Below, in pieces: positions 21,755 through 28,866 of a DNA stretch of 64,000 nucleotides; the first letter of the stretch is position 1; each line of letters starts with the position of its first letter. The notes under the pieces are model-generated. The model was not told the origin of the DNA, ran no database searches, and worked only from the letters and a program-made list of their open reading frames with translations. The DNA is from Actinomadura hibisca NBRC 15177. GTDB taxonomy: Bacteria > Actinomycetota > Actinomycetes > Streptosporangiales > Streptosporangiaceae. A program made the translations under genes and the position numbers. The stretch covers positions 186,001 to 250,000 of the forward strand of contig NZ_BCRO01000001.1 in the NCBI RefSeq assembly GCF_001552635.1, given 5' to 3'.

Positions 21755-22669
21755 TCACCGCAGGGTCGCCGCCACGACCTTCGCCAGGTCCGGCAGCACC
21801 GCGTCGGCCACGGTGATCTTCCGGTCCACCAGCCCGTTGGCGTGGAACAGGTCGGCCGCGCGCTGCTGCTCGGCGACGAACTCCTCGCTCACCGGCCGCA
21901 GCCCGAACGGCCGCGAGCGCAGCGCGTGCTCCCAGGCGTCGAGGTCCCCGCCGTCGTCGGCGGCGAACAGCTCGGCCGCCTCGCGCGGGTTCTGCGCGAT
22001 CCACTCGTCGGACTCCTGGAGCGCGCCGACGATGGCCGCCAGCTCCTCGGGGTGCTTCTCGGCGAAGTCGCGGCGGGTGAACCACAACGACCGGTGGCTG
22101 AACAGCCCGTCGGTCTTGATCAGGGTGCGCAGCTCGGCCTGCTCCTCGACGTGGGTGAGCGCCGGGTAGGAGCCGGTCCAGGCGTCGACCTCGCCGTCCA
22201 GGAACTTCTGGGCGGCGTCCGCGCCGACGTCCACCGGCTCGATGTCGCTCCAGGTCAGCCCGGCCTCGTCGAGCGCGAACAGCAGCAGCGTGGTCTGCCA
22301 CGATCCGTGCCCGAGCGCCACCCGCTTTCCCTTGAGGTCGGCGGGCGTCTCGATGCCGGAGTCGGCGCGCACGACCAGCCGGCCGTTCTCGTGCCGGGAG
22401 CCCGAGATCGCCACGTAGACGATGTCGTGGCCCTTGGCCTGCGCGGTCACCGGCGGCGTGGAGCCGGTGCCGATGAAGTCGTAGCCGCTGTCGAACAGGT
22501 GGTCGCCGTGCAGCGACGGCAGCCCCTCGGCCGGGCCGGGCCGCTCACCCTCGGGGAGGGAGCGCAGGTCCACCCACTCCACGTCGGGCAGGGAGCGCTC
22601 CAGGACGCCCCGGTGCCGCAGCACCCACAGCGAGTTGTTGTGCGGGAAGAAGCCCACGCGGATCGACAT
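21755..22669 (-). CDS. Periplasmic-binding-protein-fold protein without signal peptide (SsuA/NMT1-like)
   Basis: 304 residues, last gene of the sulfur operon; its ATG overlaps the stop of the monooxygenase gene. The fold is that of aliphatic sulfonate binding proteins (DLKGKRVALGHGSWQTTLL, FLDGEVDAWTGSYPALTHV). It begins directly with MSIRVGFFPHNNS: there is no signal peptide or lipobox, so it should be cytoplasmic. DszB desulfinases also have this fold and no signal peptide, but this protein has no cysteine at all, with Asn residues where DszB has its catalytic Cys. It may be a catalytically different relative, an intracellular substrate carrier or a sensor. Function not assigned. Confidence 0.75.
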   Translation of the reverse strand: MSIRVGFFPHNNSLWVLRHRGVLERSLPDVEWVDLRSLPEGERPGPAEGLPSLHGDHLFDSGYDFIGTGSTPPVTAQAKGHDIVYVAISGSRHENGRLVVRADSGIETPADLKGKRVALGHGSWQTTLLLFALDEAGLTWSDIEPVDVGADAAQKFLDGEVDAWTGSYPALTHVEEQAELRTLIKTDGLFSHRSLWFTRRDFAEKHPEELAAIVGALQESDEWIAQNPREAAELFAADDGGDLDAWEHALRSRPFGLRPVSEEFVAEQQRAADLFHANGLVDRKITVADAVLPDLAKVVAATLR

Positions 22670-23868
22670 CAGACGGTTCCTTTCACAGCGGTGAGAGAGG
22701 GGGTGGCGAGAGAGGGGGCGGCGAGGGGCGAGTGGTCGCGGAGGTCGTGGTGGCGGAGCAGGGGCAGGACGTGCTCGCCGACGCGGTGCGCCTCCTCCAG
22801 GTGCGGGACGCCCGCCAGGACGAAGGAGTCCACGCCGAGCGCGATCAGCTCGTCCAGCCGGGCGGCGACCTGCTCGTAGCTGCCGACCAGGCCGAACGCG
22901 GGCCCGCCGCGCAGCAGGTGGAAGCCGCCCCACACGTTGGGGGCCGCCTCCAGGTCGCGGGGGCGCGACACCGGCCAGTTCACGAACGACTGGCCGCGCA
23001 GCCAGCCGACCGAGTCGCCGCTCGCCTCGGGACCGCGCAGCGCGGCCGGGTCGACGTGCCGCCAGCCGCGCTCGATCTCGGCCCAGGCCGCCTGCTCGGT
23101 CTCGCGGGCCAGCACGTCGATGCGCACCGCGAATTTCGGCGACCGCCCGATGGCCTCGGTGTGCTCGCGGACCTGCGCGAACTTGGCCGCCAGCGCCTCG
23201 AACGGCTCCAGCCAGGACAGGTAGTAGTCGGCGTGCCGCCCGGCGGCGGCGATCGCGGCGGGCGAGGACCCGGAGAAGTAGATCTCCGGGAACGGCTGCC
23301 CGGCCAGCGGCTCGGGCAGGCCCGCGCCCGCCACCCGGTAGAAGCGGCCGTCGTAGTCGAACGGGCCGCCGTCCCAGACGCCCTTCAGCACGTCCAGGAA
23401 CTCCGAGGTGCGGGCGTACCGGTCGTCGTGGTCCACCTTGTCGCCCCACCACAGCTGCGGGGGACCGCCGCCGCCGGAGATGACGTTGTAGACCGTGCGG
23501 CCGCCGGTGGCGCGCTGGAGGGTGGCCGACATCCGCGCCGCCTGCACCGGGTGCAGGAAGCCCGGCTGGTAGGCGATCATGAACCGGTAGGTGGTGGTCT
23601 CCCGGGCCAGGCTCGCGGCCGCCGCCCACGGGTCGTCGGTGAACGGGAACGACGGCAGCAGCCCGCCGACGAAGCCCGACAGCTCCGACGCCCGCGCCAC
23701 GTCGGCCATGTGGTCCAGGTGGGTGTAGCCGTCCGGGCGGCCGCCGCGCACGCCGGGGGTGATGCCGCCCGGCGCGAGCGGCGTCCAGTCGCCCCGGCTG
23801 GTCTCGCGGCGGCGCAGCGAGGACTGGTCGCCGTGGGTGCCGATCCGCCAGTAGATGTCAATCGGCAT
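22669..23868 (-). CDS. LLM-class flavin-dependent monooxygenase, SsuD/SfnG-like
   Basis: 399 residues, bacterial-luciferase-like TIM barrel using FMNH2 supplied by a separate reductase. Visible family blocks are YRFMIAYQPGFLHPVQAARM, ATLQRATGGRTVYNVISGGG and ARTSEFLDVLKGVW, which correspond to SsuD sequences around the FMN and sulfonate site; the late LVGSYEQVAARLDELIALGVD is typical of SsuD-type enzymes. It would insert oxygen to cleave a C-S bond of a sulfonate or sulfone. The start ATG at 23868 overlaps the upstream gene by 11 bases. No flavin reductase is encoded in the operon. Confidence 0.88.
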   Translation of the reverse strand: MPIDIYWRIGTHGDQSSLRRRETSRGDWTPLAPGGITPGVRGGRPDGYTHLDHMADVARASELSGFVGGLLPSFPFTDDPWAAAASLARETTTYRFMIAYQPGFLHPVQAARMSATLQRATGGRTVYNVISGGGGPPQLWWGDKVDHDDRYARTSEFLDVLKGVWDGGPFDYDGRFYRVAGAGLPEPLAGQPFPEIYFSGSSPAAIAAAGRHADYYLSWLEPFEALAAKFAQVREHTEAIGRSPKFAVRIDVLARETEQAAWAEIERGWRHVDPAALRGPEASGDSVGWLRGQSFVNWPVSRPRDLEAAPNVWGGFHLLRGGPAFGLVGSYEQVAARLDELIALGVDSFVLAGVPHLEEAHRVGEHVLPLLRHHDLRDHSPLAAPSLATPSLTAVKGTV

Positions 23869-24793
23869 GCGTGTACTCCTCGGTGAACAAGGGCAGCAGG
23901 TGCTCGCCCAGCCGGTAGGTCTCCTCGACGCCCGGCTCGGCCTCCAGGACGAAGACGGTGACGCCGCGGGACAGGTGGGCGCGGATCGTGTCGGCGACCT
24001 CGCCGTAGGAGCCGAACAGCCCGGCGGGCGCGTCGTCACCGCGCCTGCGGGCCTCGGCCTCCGCCTCCGCCCGGTCCTCGCGGACCAGCACCGGCAGCCG
24101 CAGCCCGAAGGCGGGCGTCGGGCCGCGCCCGACGGACAGTTCGGACAGCTCCGCGATCCCGGCGTCGAGGTCGTCGCCGAGGCCGAACAGGTGCACGTCG
24201 GCGTGCTCGGCCGACAACTCCAGCGCCTCGGTGGAGGTGCCCGACAGCAGGACGCGCGGGAAGGCGCGGCCCGCCAGCGGCCCCTGGAAGCCCCCGGCCA
24301 GCACCTGGAAGTACCGGCCCTCGTAGGTATAGTCCTCCTCGTGCCACACGCCCTTGGCGATGGTGAGGAACTCGTCGGCGCGCACGTACCGGTCGGCGCC
24401 CTCCAGGAAGTCGCCCTGCGACCGCGCGACCGCCGGGTCCAGGTCGACCGTCAGGCGCCAGTCGAGCCGGTCGCCGGAGAACCGCTGCAACGACGCCGAC
24501 ACCTTGGCCGCGTAGACGGGGGTGGCGATGCCCGGGTGGAACCCGGCGATGCCGCGCAGCCACCGGTTCTGCCGCAGCAGGCCCGCCGTCACGACCAGGG
24601 ACTCTTCGCCGCCCGGGTCGAACGGCGTCAGCACGCCGTGGAAACCGGCGACGTCGGCGGCGCGGCCGATCTCGGCCAGGTGCTCCAGCGGCCCGAACGC
24701 GCCGGGCCGCAGGTCGGTGACGAACGACGGCAGCGGCGCGGGGGCGGGTCCGCCGCGCGTGGGCAGCACGAGGTGGAACTCGGGAGTGCTCAT
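23858..24793 (-). CDS. LLM-class flavin-dependent monooxygenase, short form
   Basis: 311 residues, clearly shorter than the neighbouring 399-residue relative. Core blocks are FHGVLTPFDPGGEESLVVTA, AAKVSASLQRFSGDRLDWRL and ADEFLTIAKGVWHEEDYTYE. The shortening lies mainly in the second half of the barrel, where the insertion segment is reduced. The start ATG at 24793 overlaps the desulfinase stop (ATGA), so the two are made together. Role inferred as a second oxygenation step, by analogy with DszA acting with DszB; the true substrate is unknown. Confidence 0.85.
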   Translation of the reverse strand: MSTPEFHLVLPTRGGPAPAPLPSFVTDLRPGAFGPLEHLAEIGRAADVAGFHGVLTPFDPGGEESLVVTAGLLRQNRWLRGIAGFHPGIATPVYAAKVSASLQRFSGDRLDWRLTVDLDPAVARSQGDFLEGADRYVRADEFLTIAKGVWHEEDYTYEGRYFQVLAGGFQGPLAGRAFPRVLLSGTSTEALELSAEHADVHLFGLGDDLDAGIAELSELSVGRGPTPAFGLRLPVLVREDRAEAEAEARRRGDDAPAGLFGSYGEVADTIRAHLSRGVTVFVLEAEPGVEETYRLGEHLLPLFTEEYTHAD

Positions 24794-25815
24794 GCCGGGA
24801 CCCCCAGGGTGAGGCGTTCGCGGGCCAGTCGCAGGGGCTCGTGCGCGACCCAGGCGTCCAGGTCCACGTCGGCGTCCAGGAAGCCGTGCACGAGCAGGAA
24901 GTCCTTCTGGACGCGCAGCAGGTCCAGCCGCTCGTCCGACAGGTCGGGGTGCAGGGAGCGGTGGAAGTCGCCCCGGTAGGCGGTGGTGACGCCTGCCGCT
25001 TGCGAGCCGGTCTCCCGGGCGAGGATCTCGCGGACCTCGGCCAGGTGACCGGCGGCCCAGTCGGCGGCGCGCAACGTCTGCGCCAGGAACGCCGTCACCA
25101 GGTCGGGCCGCTCCTCCAGCAGCCGTTCGTGCACGGTGATCGGGCGGGGCGTGCCGTTGTTGACGCGGGTGCGCGGGTCGGGGTGGGCGTCCAGGTCCAC
25201 CGCCACGACCAGGCCCAGTTCGCGGGCCTGGTCGGCCGAGCGCGCGCCCTTGACGTAGACCGCGTCCACCGTCCCGGCGGCCAGCTCCTCCAGCCCCGGC
25301 CACGGCCGCGACCGGCGGTCCGCGCCGCGCCCGACCGAGGGGGACGGGTCGGCGGCCACCTCCACGAACGTCACGTCGTCGAGGGTGAGGCCGCCCTGGG
25401 CGAGCGCGCCCTTGACGCCGTGCAGCGCCATCGCGCGCGGGAAGCTCTGCGCGCGGGTCGCGGCCCAGCCCGGCAGCGCGACCCGCGCGCCGCGCAGCCC
25501 GGCCGCGCCGGTGATGCCCGAATCGGGGCGGACCAGGATGGACTGCCACTCCTCGATCCAGGTGAGGCCGATCAGCCGGGTCGGCGCGCCGGCCGAGCGG
25601 GCGGCCAGCGCGGGGACGTTGCCGCCCTCGCGGAACAGGCCGAGCAGCTCGTGGTCGAAGTGGTGCAGAGCCAGCTCGGGCCCGGCGTCCTGGAGGACGC
25701 CGACGTCGAGGCCGGCGCCGCCGAACTCCTCGGCCAGCCAGCCGAGGTTGTGCGCCAGCCCGCTCGCGGTGGGCACCGGGCAGCGGGTGAACCAGATCTT
25801 GTCTACGGAGGTCAC
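24790..25815 (-). CDS. DszB-like aromatic sulfinate desulfinase
   Basis: 341 residues. DszB (2'-hydroxybiphenyl-2-sulfinate desulfinase) releases sulfite from an aryl sulfinate and has a binding-protein fold. As I recall its sequence, the catalytic residues are Cys27, His60 and Arg70. Here the matching blocks are FTRCPVPTA with Cys12, the only cysteine in the protein, and HHFDHELLGLFREGGNVPAL with His52 and Arg62, spaced ten residues apart exactly as in DszB. There is no signal peptide. It starts with GTG at 25815, five bases after GAGGAG, and lies between the ABC ATPase and monooxygenase genes. A mis-annotated ABC binding protein is the main alternative; the catalytic residues argue against it. 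Confidence 0.8.
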   Translation of the reverse strand: MTSVDKIWFTRCPVPTASGLAHNLGWLAEEFGGAGLDVGVLQDAGPELALHHFDHELLGLFREGGNVPALAARSAGAPTRLIGLTWIEEWQSILVRPDSGITGAAGLRGARVALPGWAATRAQSFPRAMALHGVKGALAQGGLTLDDVTFVEVAADPSPSVGRGADRRSRPWPGLEELAAGTVDAVYVKGARSADQARELGLVVAVDLDAHPDPRTRVNNGTPRPITVHERLLEERPDLVTAFLAQTLRAADWAAGHLAEVREILARETGSQAAGVTTAYRGDFHRSLHPDLSDERLDLLRVQKDFLLVHGFLDADVDLDAWVAHEPLRLARERLTLGVPA

Positions 25816-25823
25816 GTGACTCC

Positions 25824-26564
25824 TCAGTACTCCTCGGTGCGGGGCGTCAGCGCGGGGACGGGCGTGACGCCGAGATCGGACAGCAGGGAACGGCGCAGGT
25901 CCACCGCGGCGGGGTCGTCGCGGTCGCGGGGCCGTGGCAGGTCGATGGTCTGGTCGCTGGCGAACGCGCCGTCGCGCAGCACCACGACGCGGTCGGCGAG
26001 CCGCAGCGCCTCGTCCACGTCGTGGGTGACCAGCACCACCGCGGGGCGGTGCCGCGCGCACAGCTCGGCGACCAGGTCCTGCGTCTGGAGGCGGGTGAGG
26101 GCGTCCAGAGCGGCGAACGGCTCGTCCAGCAGCAGCACCTGCGGGTCGCGGACCAGCGCGCGGGCCAGCGCCGCGCGCTGCGCCTCGCCGCCCGACAGGG
26201 TGGCGGGCCAGGCCCGCTCGTGGCCCGCCAGCCCGACCTCGGCGAGCGCGCGCCGCCCGGCGTCGCGAGCCGAGCGCGGCAGGCCGAGCGTCACGTTGGC
26301 GAGGACGCGCCGCGACTGCACCAGCCGGGGTTCCTGGTAGACGGTGGTGCGGCGCGCCGACGTCAGGACGGTGCCGGAGTCGGGCCGCTCCAGGCCCGCC
26401 AGCACCCGCAGCAGCGTGGTCTTCCCGGTGCCGCTCGGACCGAGCAGCGCGAAGAACTCGCCACGGCGGATCTCCAGATCGATCCCGTCCAGGACCACCT
26501 TGTCCCCGAACGCCTTGCGCAGCCCGCGCACGCGCACGGCCACCTCACCGGCGGGCGCGCTCAT
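25824..26564 (-). CDS. ABC transporter ATPase, sulfonate/nitrate type
   Basis: 246 residues, SsuB/TauB-like. Walker A GPSGTGKTT, Q-loop VYQEPRL, signature LSGGEAQR, Walker B VLLLDEPFAALD and H-loop LVTHDVDEA are all intact. It energises uptake by the permease encoded just upstream, whose stop codon overlaps this start (ATG at 26564). The desulfinase gene follows after eight bases. Substrate is inferred to be an organosulfur compound from the operon content and its cysteine-type leader peptide. Confidence 0.93.
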   Translation of the reverse strand: MSAPAGEVAVRVRGLRKAFGDKVVLDGIDLEIRRGEFFALLGPSGTGKTTLLRVLAGLERPDSGTVLTSARRTTVYQEPRLVQSRRVLANVTLGLPRSARDAGRRALAEVGLAGHERAWPATLSGGEAQRAALARALVRDPQVLLLDEPFAALDALTRLQTQDLVAELCARHRPAVVLVTHDVDEALRLADRVVVLRDGAFASDQTIDLPRPRDRDDPAAVDLRRSLLSDLGVTPVPALTPRTEEY

Positions 26565-27445
26565 CGGGCCCTCACCTGCCGCTGCCAGGGCATCGCCAGC
26601 CGCTCCACGCCCCGGATGGCCAGGTCGATGGCCAGGCCGAGCAGCGCGTAGATGACGATGCACAACACCATGTAGTCGTTGCGGTAGTACTGCTGGGCGA
26701 GCGTCACCAGGTAGCCGATGCCCTCGGTCGCGCCGATCTGCTCGGCGGCGATGAGGCCGGTCAGCGACACCGACAGGCTGATGCGCAGCGCCATCAGGAT
26801 GCTCGGCAGCGCGCTCGGCACCACCACCTGCGCGGCCAGCCGCGCGCCGCGCAGCCCGAACCCGCGCGCCGCCTCGACCACCTTGCGGTCCACGCCGCGC
26901 ACGCCGAGGTAGGTGTAGGCGTACATCGGGGCGACCGTCGCCACCGCGATCAGCACGATCTTGAAGGTCTCGCCGACGCCGAACCAGGAGATGAACAGCG
27001 GCACCAGCGCCAGGAACGGCACCGCGCGCTTCATCTGGAGGGTCGGGTCGATCAGCTCCTCGCCGAGCGCCGACAACCCGGCGGCGATGCCGAGCAGCAG
27101 CCCGAGCCCGGCCCCGGCCAGCACGCCGAGCAGCGCGCGCCGCCCGGAGGCCAGCAGGTAGTCGGCGAGCTGCCCGGTGCCGACCAGCTCCTCGAACGCG
27201 CCGAGCACCGCGCCCGGCCCGGCGAGCACGTCGGGGGAGATGCGGCCGTTCGCCGACCCGTACCACCAGACCGCGACCAGCAGCGCCGGGACGCTGGCGC
27301 GCACCGCCAGCGAGGTGAGCGGGTGGCGGCGGCGCGTCCCGATCCACGCGGGCGTCCGCAGGTCCGCGGCCCCGGTCTCCTCAGGGGCGGCGTCTTTCGC
27401 GACGGTCCCGTCGGGGGGTGCCGGGGGCACCTTCTCCAGCGTCAC
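26561..27445 (-). CDS. ABC transporter permease, sulfonate type (SsuC-like)
   Basis: 294 residues with about six membrane helices after a 35-residue cytoplasmic N-terminus. The BPD-transport EAA loop is EAARGFGLRGARLAAQVVVPS, here seen as AARGFGLRGARL followed by PSALPSILMALRISL. GTG start at 27445 overlaps the binding-protein stop (GTGA). Works as a homodimer with the ATPase downstream and the lipoprotein upstream. Confidence 0.93.
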   Translation of the reverse strand: MTLEKVPPAPPDGTVAKDAAPEETGAADLRTPAWIGTRRRHPLTSLAVRASVPALLVAVWWYGSANGRISPDVLAGPGAVLGAFEELVGTGQLADYLLASGRRALLGVLAGAGLGLLLGIAAGLSALGEELIDPTLQMKRAVPFLALVPLFISWFGVGETFKIVLIAVATVAPMYAYTYLGVRGVDRKVVEAARGFGLRGARLAAQVVVPSALPSILMALRISLSVSLTGLIAAEQIGATEGIGYLVTLAQQYYRNDYMVLCIVIYALLGLAIDLAIRGVERLAMPWQRQVRAR

Positions 27446-28470
27446 GGCTTGGCCGTCCGCAGGTCGAAGATGACGTCCTGGGGCCGGATGTCCACGGGCA
27501 GCACGCCGTGCTTGCGGAACACGCCGCTGACCGCCGACACGTACTGGCCGTCGTCACCGCCCGCGTTGCGCGGGACGTTCTGGACCCGCGCCTTGGCGAT
27601 GTTGTCGGCCAGGCGCGGTCCCGACACCGCCGACGGGCCCTTCTGGAGGAAGACGTTCTGGAACTTGGCCGGGTCGCGCTTCTCCTGCTCGGTCAGCTCG
27701 CGCAGCACGTCCAGGAAGGCCTGCACCGCCTTGGGGTTGCGGTCGAGCAGCTCGTTGCGGGCCGCCCAGATGTTGAGGTCCTTGTCGGGCAGGTCGCGGC
27801 TGGTCACCAGCGTCCGCGCGCCCTTGGCGACCACCTCGGGATACGCCTGGACGATGGCCCACCACGCGTCCACCTTGCCCGTGGCGAACGCCGACGCGCC
27901 CTGCACCGGGTTGAGGTAGACGCGCTTGACCTTGTCGACGGGCACGCCCTCCTTCTCCAGGGCGAGCAGCAGCAGGTACTCGCCGCGCCCGCCCTTGTTC
28001 ACCGCGACCTGCTTGCCGACCAGGTCCCGCACCGACTTCACCGGGCTGCCCGCCGGGACGACCAGGCCGTCCTCGCGGGGCGCGTCCGCGCCGGTGACCG
28101 GGTCGGTGAACGAGAAGATCTTGATGTTGCGGCTGTTGGCCAGGTAGCCGAGCGCGGGGGAGATCGCGCCTTCCAGCACGTTCACCGAGCCGGAGCGCAC
28201 GGCGTCGATGGTGGCGGTGAACGAGGCGTAGGAACCGCCCCACTCCACCCGCGCGCCCACGGACTTGAGCCGCTTCTCCAGGATGCCCTCGCGCTTGGCG
28301 TAGGCGAGCGGGCCCTCGTTGCCGGGGTCCTTGAGCTTCAGGACGACGCCGGAACCGCCGCCGGAGCCGCCCGCTTCGGCGGACCCGCCGCAGGCGGCGG
28401 CGGTGAGGCCGAGCAGGGCGGTGGCGGTGGCGGCGGCCGCCAGGCGCAGGCGTGGACGGAATCTGGACAT
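27442..28470 (-). CDS. ABC transporter substrate-binding lipoprotein (SsuA/NMT1-like)
   Basis: 342 residues. A lipoprotein signal (RPRLRLAAAATATALLGLTA) ends at lipobox AAAC with Cys27, so the protein is anchored outside the membrane. The mature part is of the NMT1/SsuA type, with SVNVLEGAISPALGYLANS, VRDLVGKQVAVNKGGRGEY and ATGKVDAWWAIVQAYPEVV. First structural gene of the sulfur operon; ATG at 28470 behind GAAGGG. It starts 151 bases downstream of the leader peptide stop, leaving room for an attenuator. Confidence 0.93.
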   Translation of the reverse strand: MSRFRPRLRLAAAATATALLGLTAAACGGSAEAGGSGGGSGVVLKLKDPGNEGPLAYAKREGILEKRLKSVGARVEWGGSYASFTATIDAVRSGSVNVLEGAISPALGYLANSRNIKIFSFTDPVTGADAPREDGLVVPAGSPVKSVRDLVGKQVAVNKGGRGEYLLLLALEKEGVPVDKVKRVYLNPVQGASAFATGKVDAWWAIVQAYPEVVAKGARTLVTSRDLPDKDLNIWAARNELLDRNPKAVQAFLDVLRELTEQEKRDPAKFQNVFLQKGPSAVSGPRLADNIAKARVQNVPRNAGGDDGQYVSAVSGVFRKHGVLPVDIRPQDVIFDLRTAKP

Positions 28471-28555
28471 GGTGATGTGGCCCTTCAGGGTGGGGTGGAA
28501 CGGCGGCACGCAGGCAGGGCGGGGCCGATGATCCGGGGGATGGGGAGAGGGGAGG

Positions 28556-28572
28556 GCGCGGTCGGACCGCGC
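28556..28572 (-). promoter_or_regulatory. Hairpin in the leader of the sulfur operon
   Basis: GCGCGGTC and GACCGCGC are exact complements around one base, in the 150 bases between the cysteine-type leader ORF and the first structural gene. It may be part of the attenuator that the leader peptide controls; no T-run follows, so termination could instead be Rho-dependent. Confidence 0.4.
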
Positions 28573-28620
28573 GGTTCCGCCGGGCGAGCGGGAGAAGGAG
28601 TGCTCAGGCGGCGGGACGGG

Positions 28621-28707
28621 TCAGTGACAGAGGGCGCTGTAACAGAGGGCGCTGTCCAGGCGCATGAGATCGACCACGCGCCGGACGACCAGGGCGACGT
28701 GCGGCAT
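28621..28707 (-). CDS. Cysteine-type regulatory leader peptide
   Basis: A 28-codon ORF whose C-terminal half reads VVRRVVDLMRLDSALC then YSALCH. It fits the leader peptides found in front of actinobacterial sulfur-assimilation operons, which share an RR-H/V-VDL-x-R-x-x-SALC pattern. Translation of the Cys codons (22 and 27) would report cysteine supply: stalled ribosomes when cysteine is low would let transcription or translation of the operon proceed. The -10 box ends eight bases upstream of the ATG at 28707, so the mRNA is leaderless. The SALC core is duplicated by a 15-base tandem repeat, which doubles the Cys codons. The mechanism is inferred from family knowledge. Confidence 0.8.
   Translation of the reverse strand: MPHVALVVRRVVDLMRLDSALCYSALCH
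28627..28655. repeat. 15-base tandem repeat encoding duplicated SALC
   Basis: ACAGAGGGCGCTGT occurs twice, at 28627-28640 and 28642-28655, with a period of 15 bases. It lies inside the leader peptide ORF and keeps its frame, turning one SALC motif into SALCYSALCH. Each copy is also an imperfect dyad (ACAG...CTGT). Confidence 0.85.
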
Positions 28708-28714
28708 ATTTCCT

Positions 28715-28743
28715 ATAATTCAGGTCGGTTTTACATAAGTCAA
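28715..28743 (-). promoter_or_regulatory. Promoter of the leader peptide and sulfur operon
   Basis: On the minus strand TTGACT (28743-28738) and AATTAT (28720-28715) are 17 bases apart. Transcription would begin at or one base before the A of the leader ATG at 28707. The spacer contains GTAAAACCGACC, which partly resembles the XRE-cupin operator found at 28798 and 29534. TATAAT also reads on the plus strand at 28714-28719 but has no gene to serve at that distance. Confidence 0.7.
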
Positions 28744-28791
28744 GGTCCCCGGCCCGTACGCCTCGGCGGCGCGCGTCACAGGGGCCCGCCC

Positions 28792-28815
28792 TATAATCGT
28801 TCGGTAAAACGAACG
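28792..28815 (+). promoter_or_regulatory. -10 box and palindromic operator of the XRE-cupin gene
   Basis: A consensus TATAAT (28792-28797) runs straight into CGTTCGGTAAAACGAACG (28798-28815), arms CGTTCG/CGAACG. The same palindrome lies at the start site of the hydroxyproline operon. A bound dimer would sit on the transcription start, so autorepression is likely. No clear -35 is visible. The wider 28471-28866 gap otherwise holds the divergent sulfur promoter and leader. Confidence 0.8.
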
Positions 28816-28866
28816 TGGGCGGTGCCCGGCCCCGGCCGGGCGGCGGCGAGGACGAGGGGGTCGCGC

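Noticed and set aside
21755..22669. Second secreted binding protein for the ABC importer
   Set aside because: No signal peptide or lipobox can be added, because the start overlaps the upstream stop codon and the fold begins at residue 3.
28714..28719. TATAAT on the plus strand as a second promoter for the XRE-cupin gene
   Set aside because: It is the complement of the minus-strand -10 of the leader promoter, has no matching -35, and a better TATAAT at 28792 sits next to the operator.
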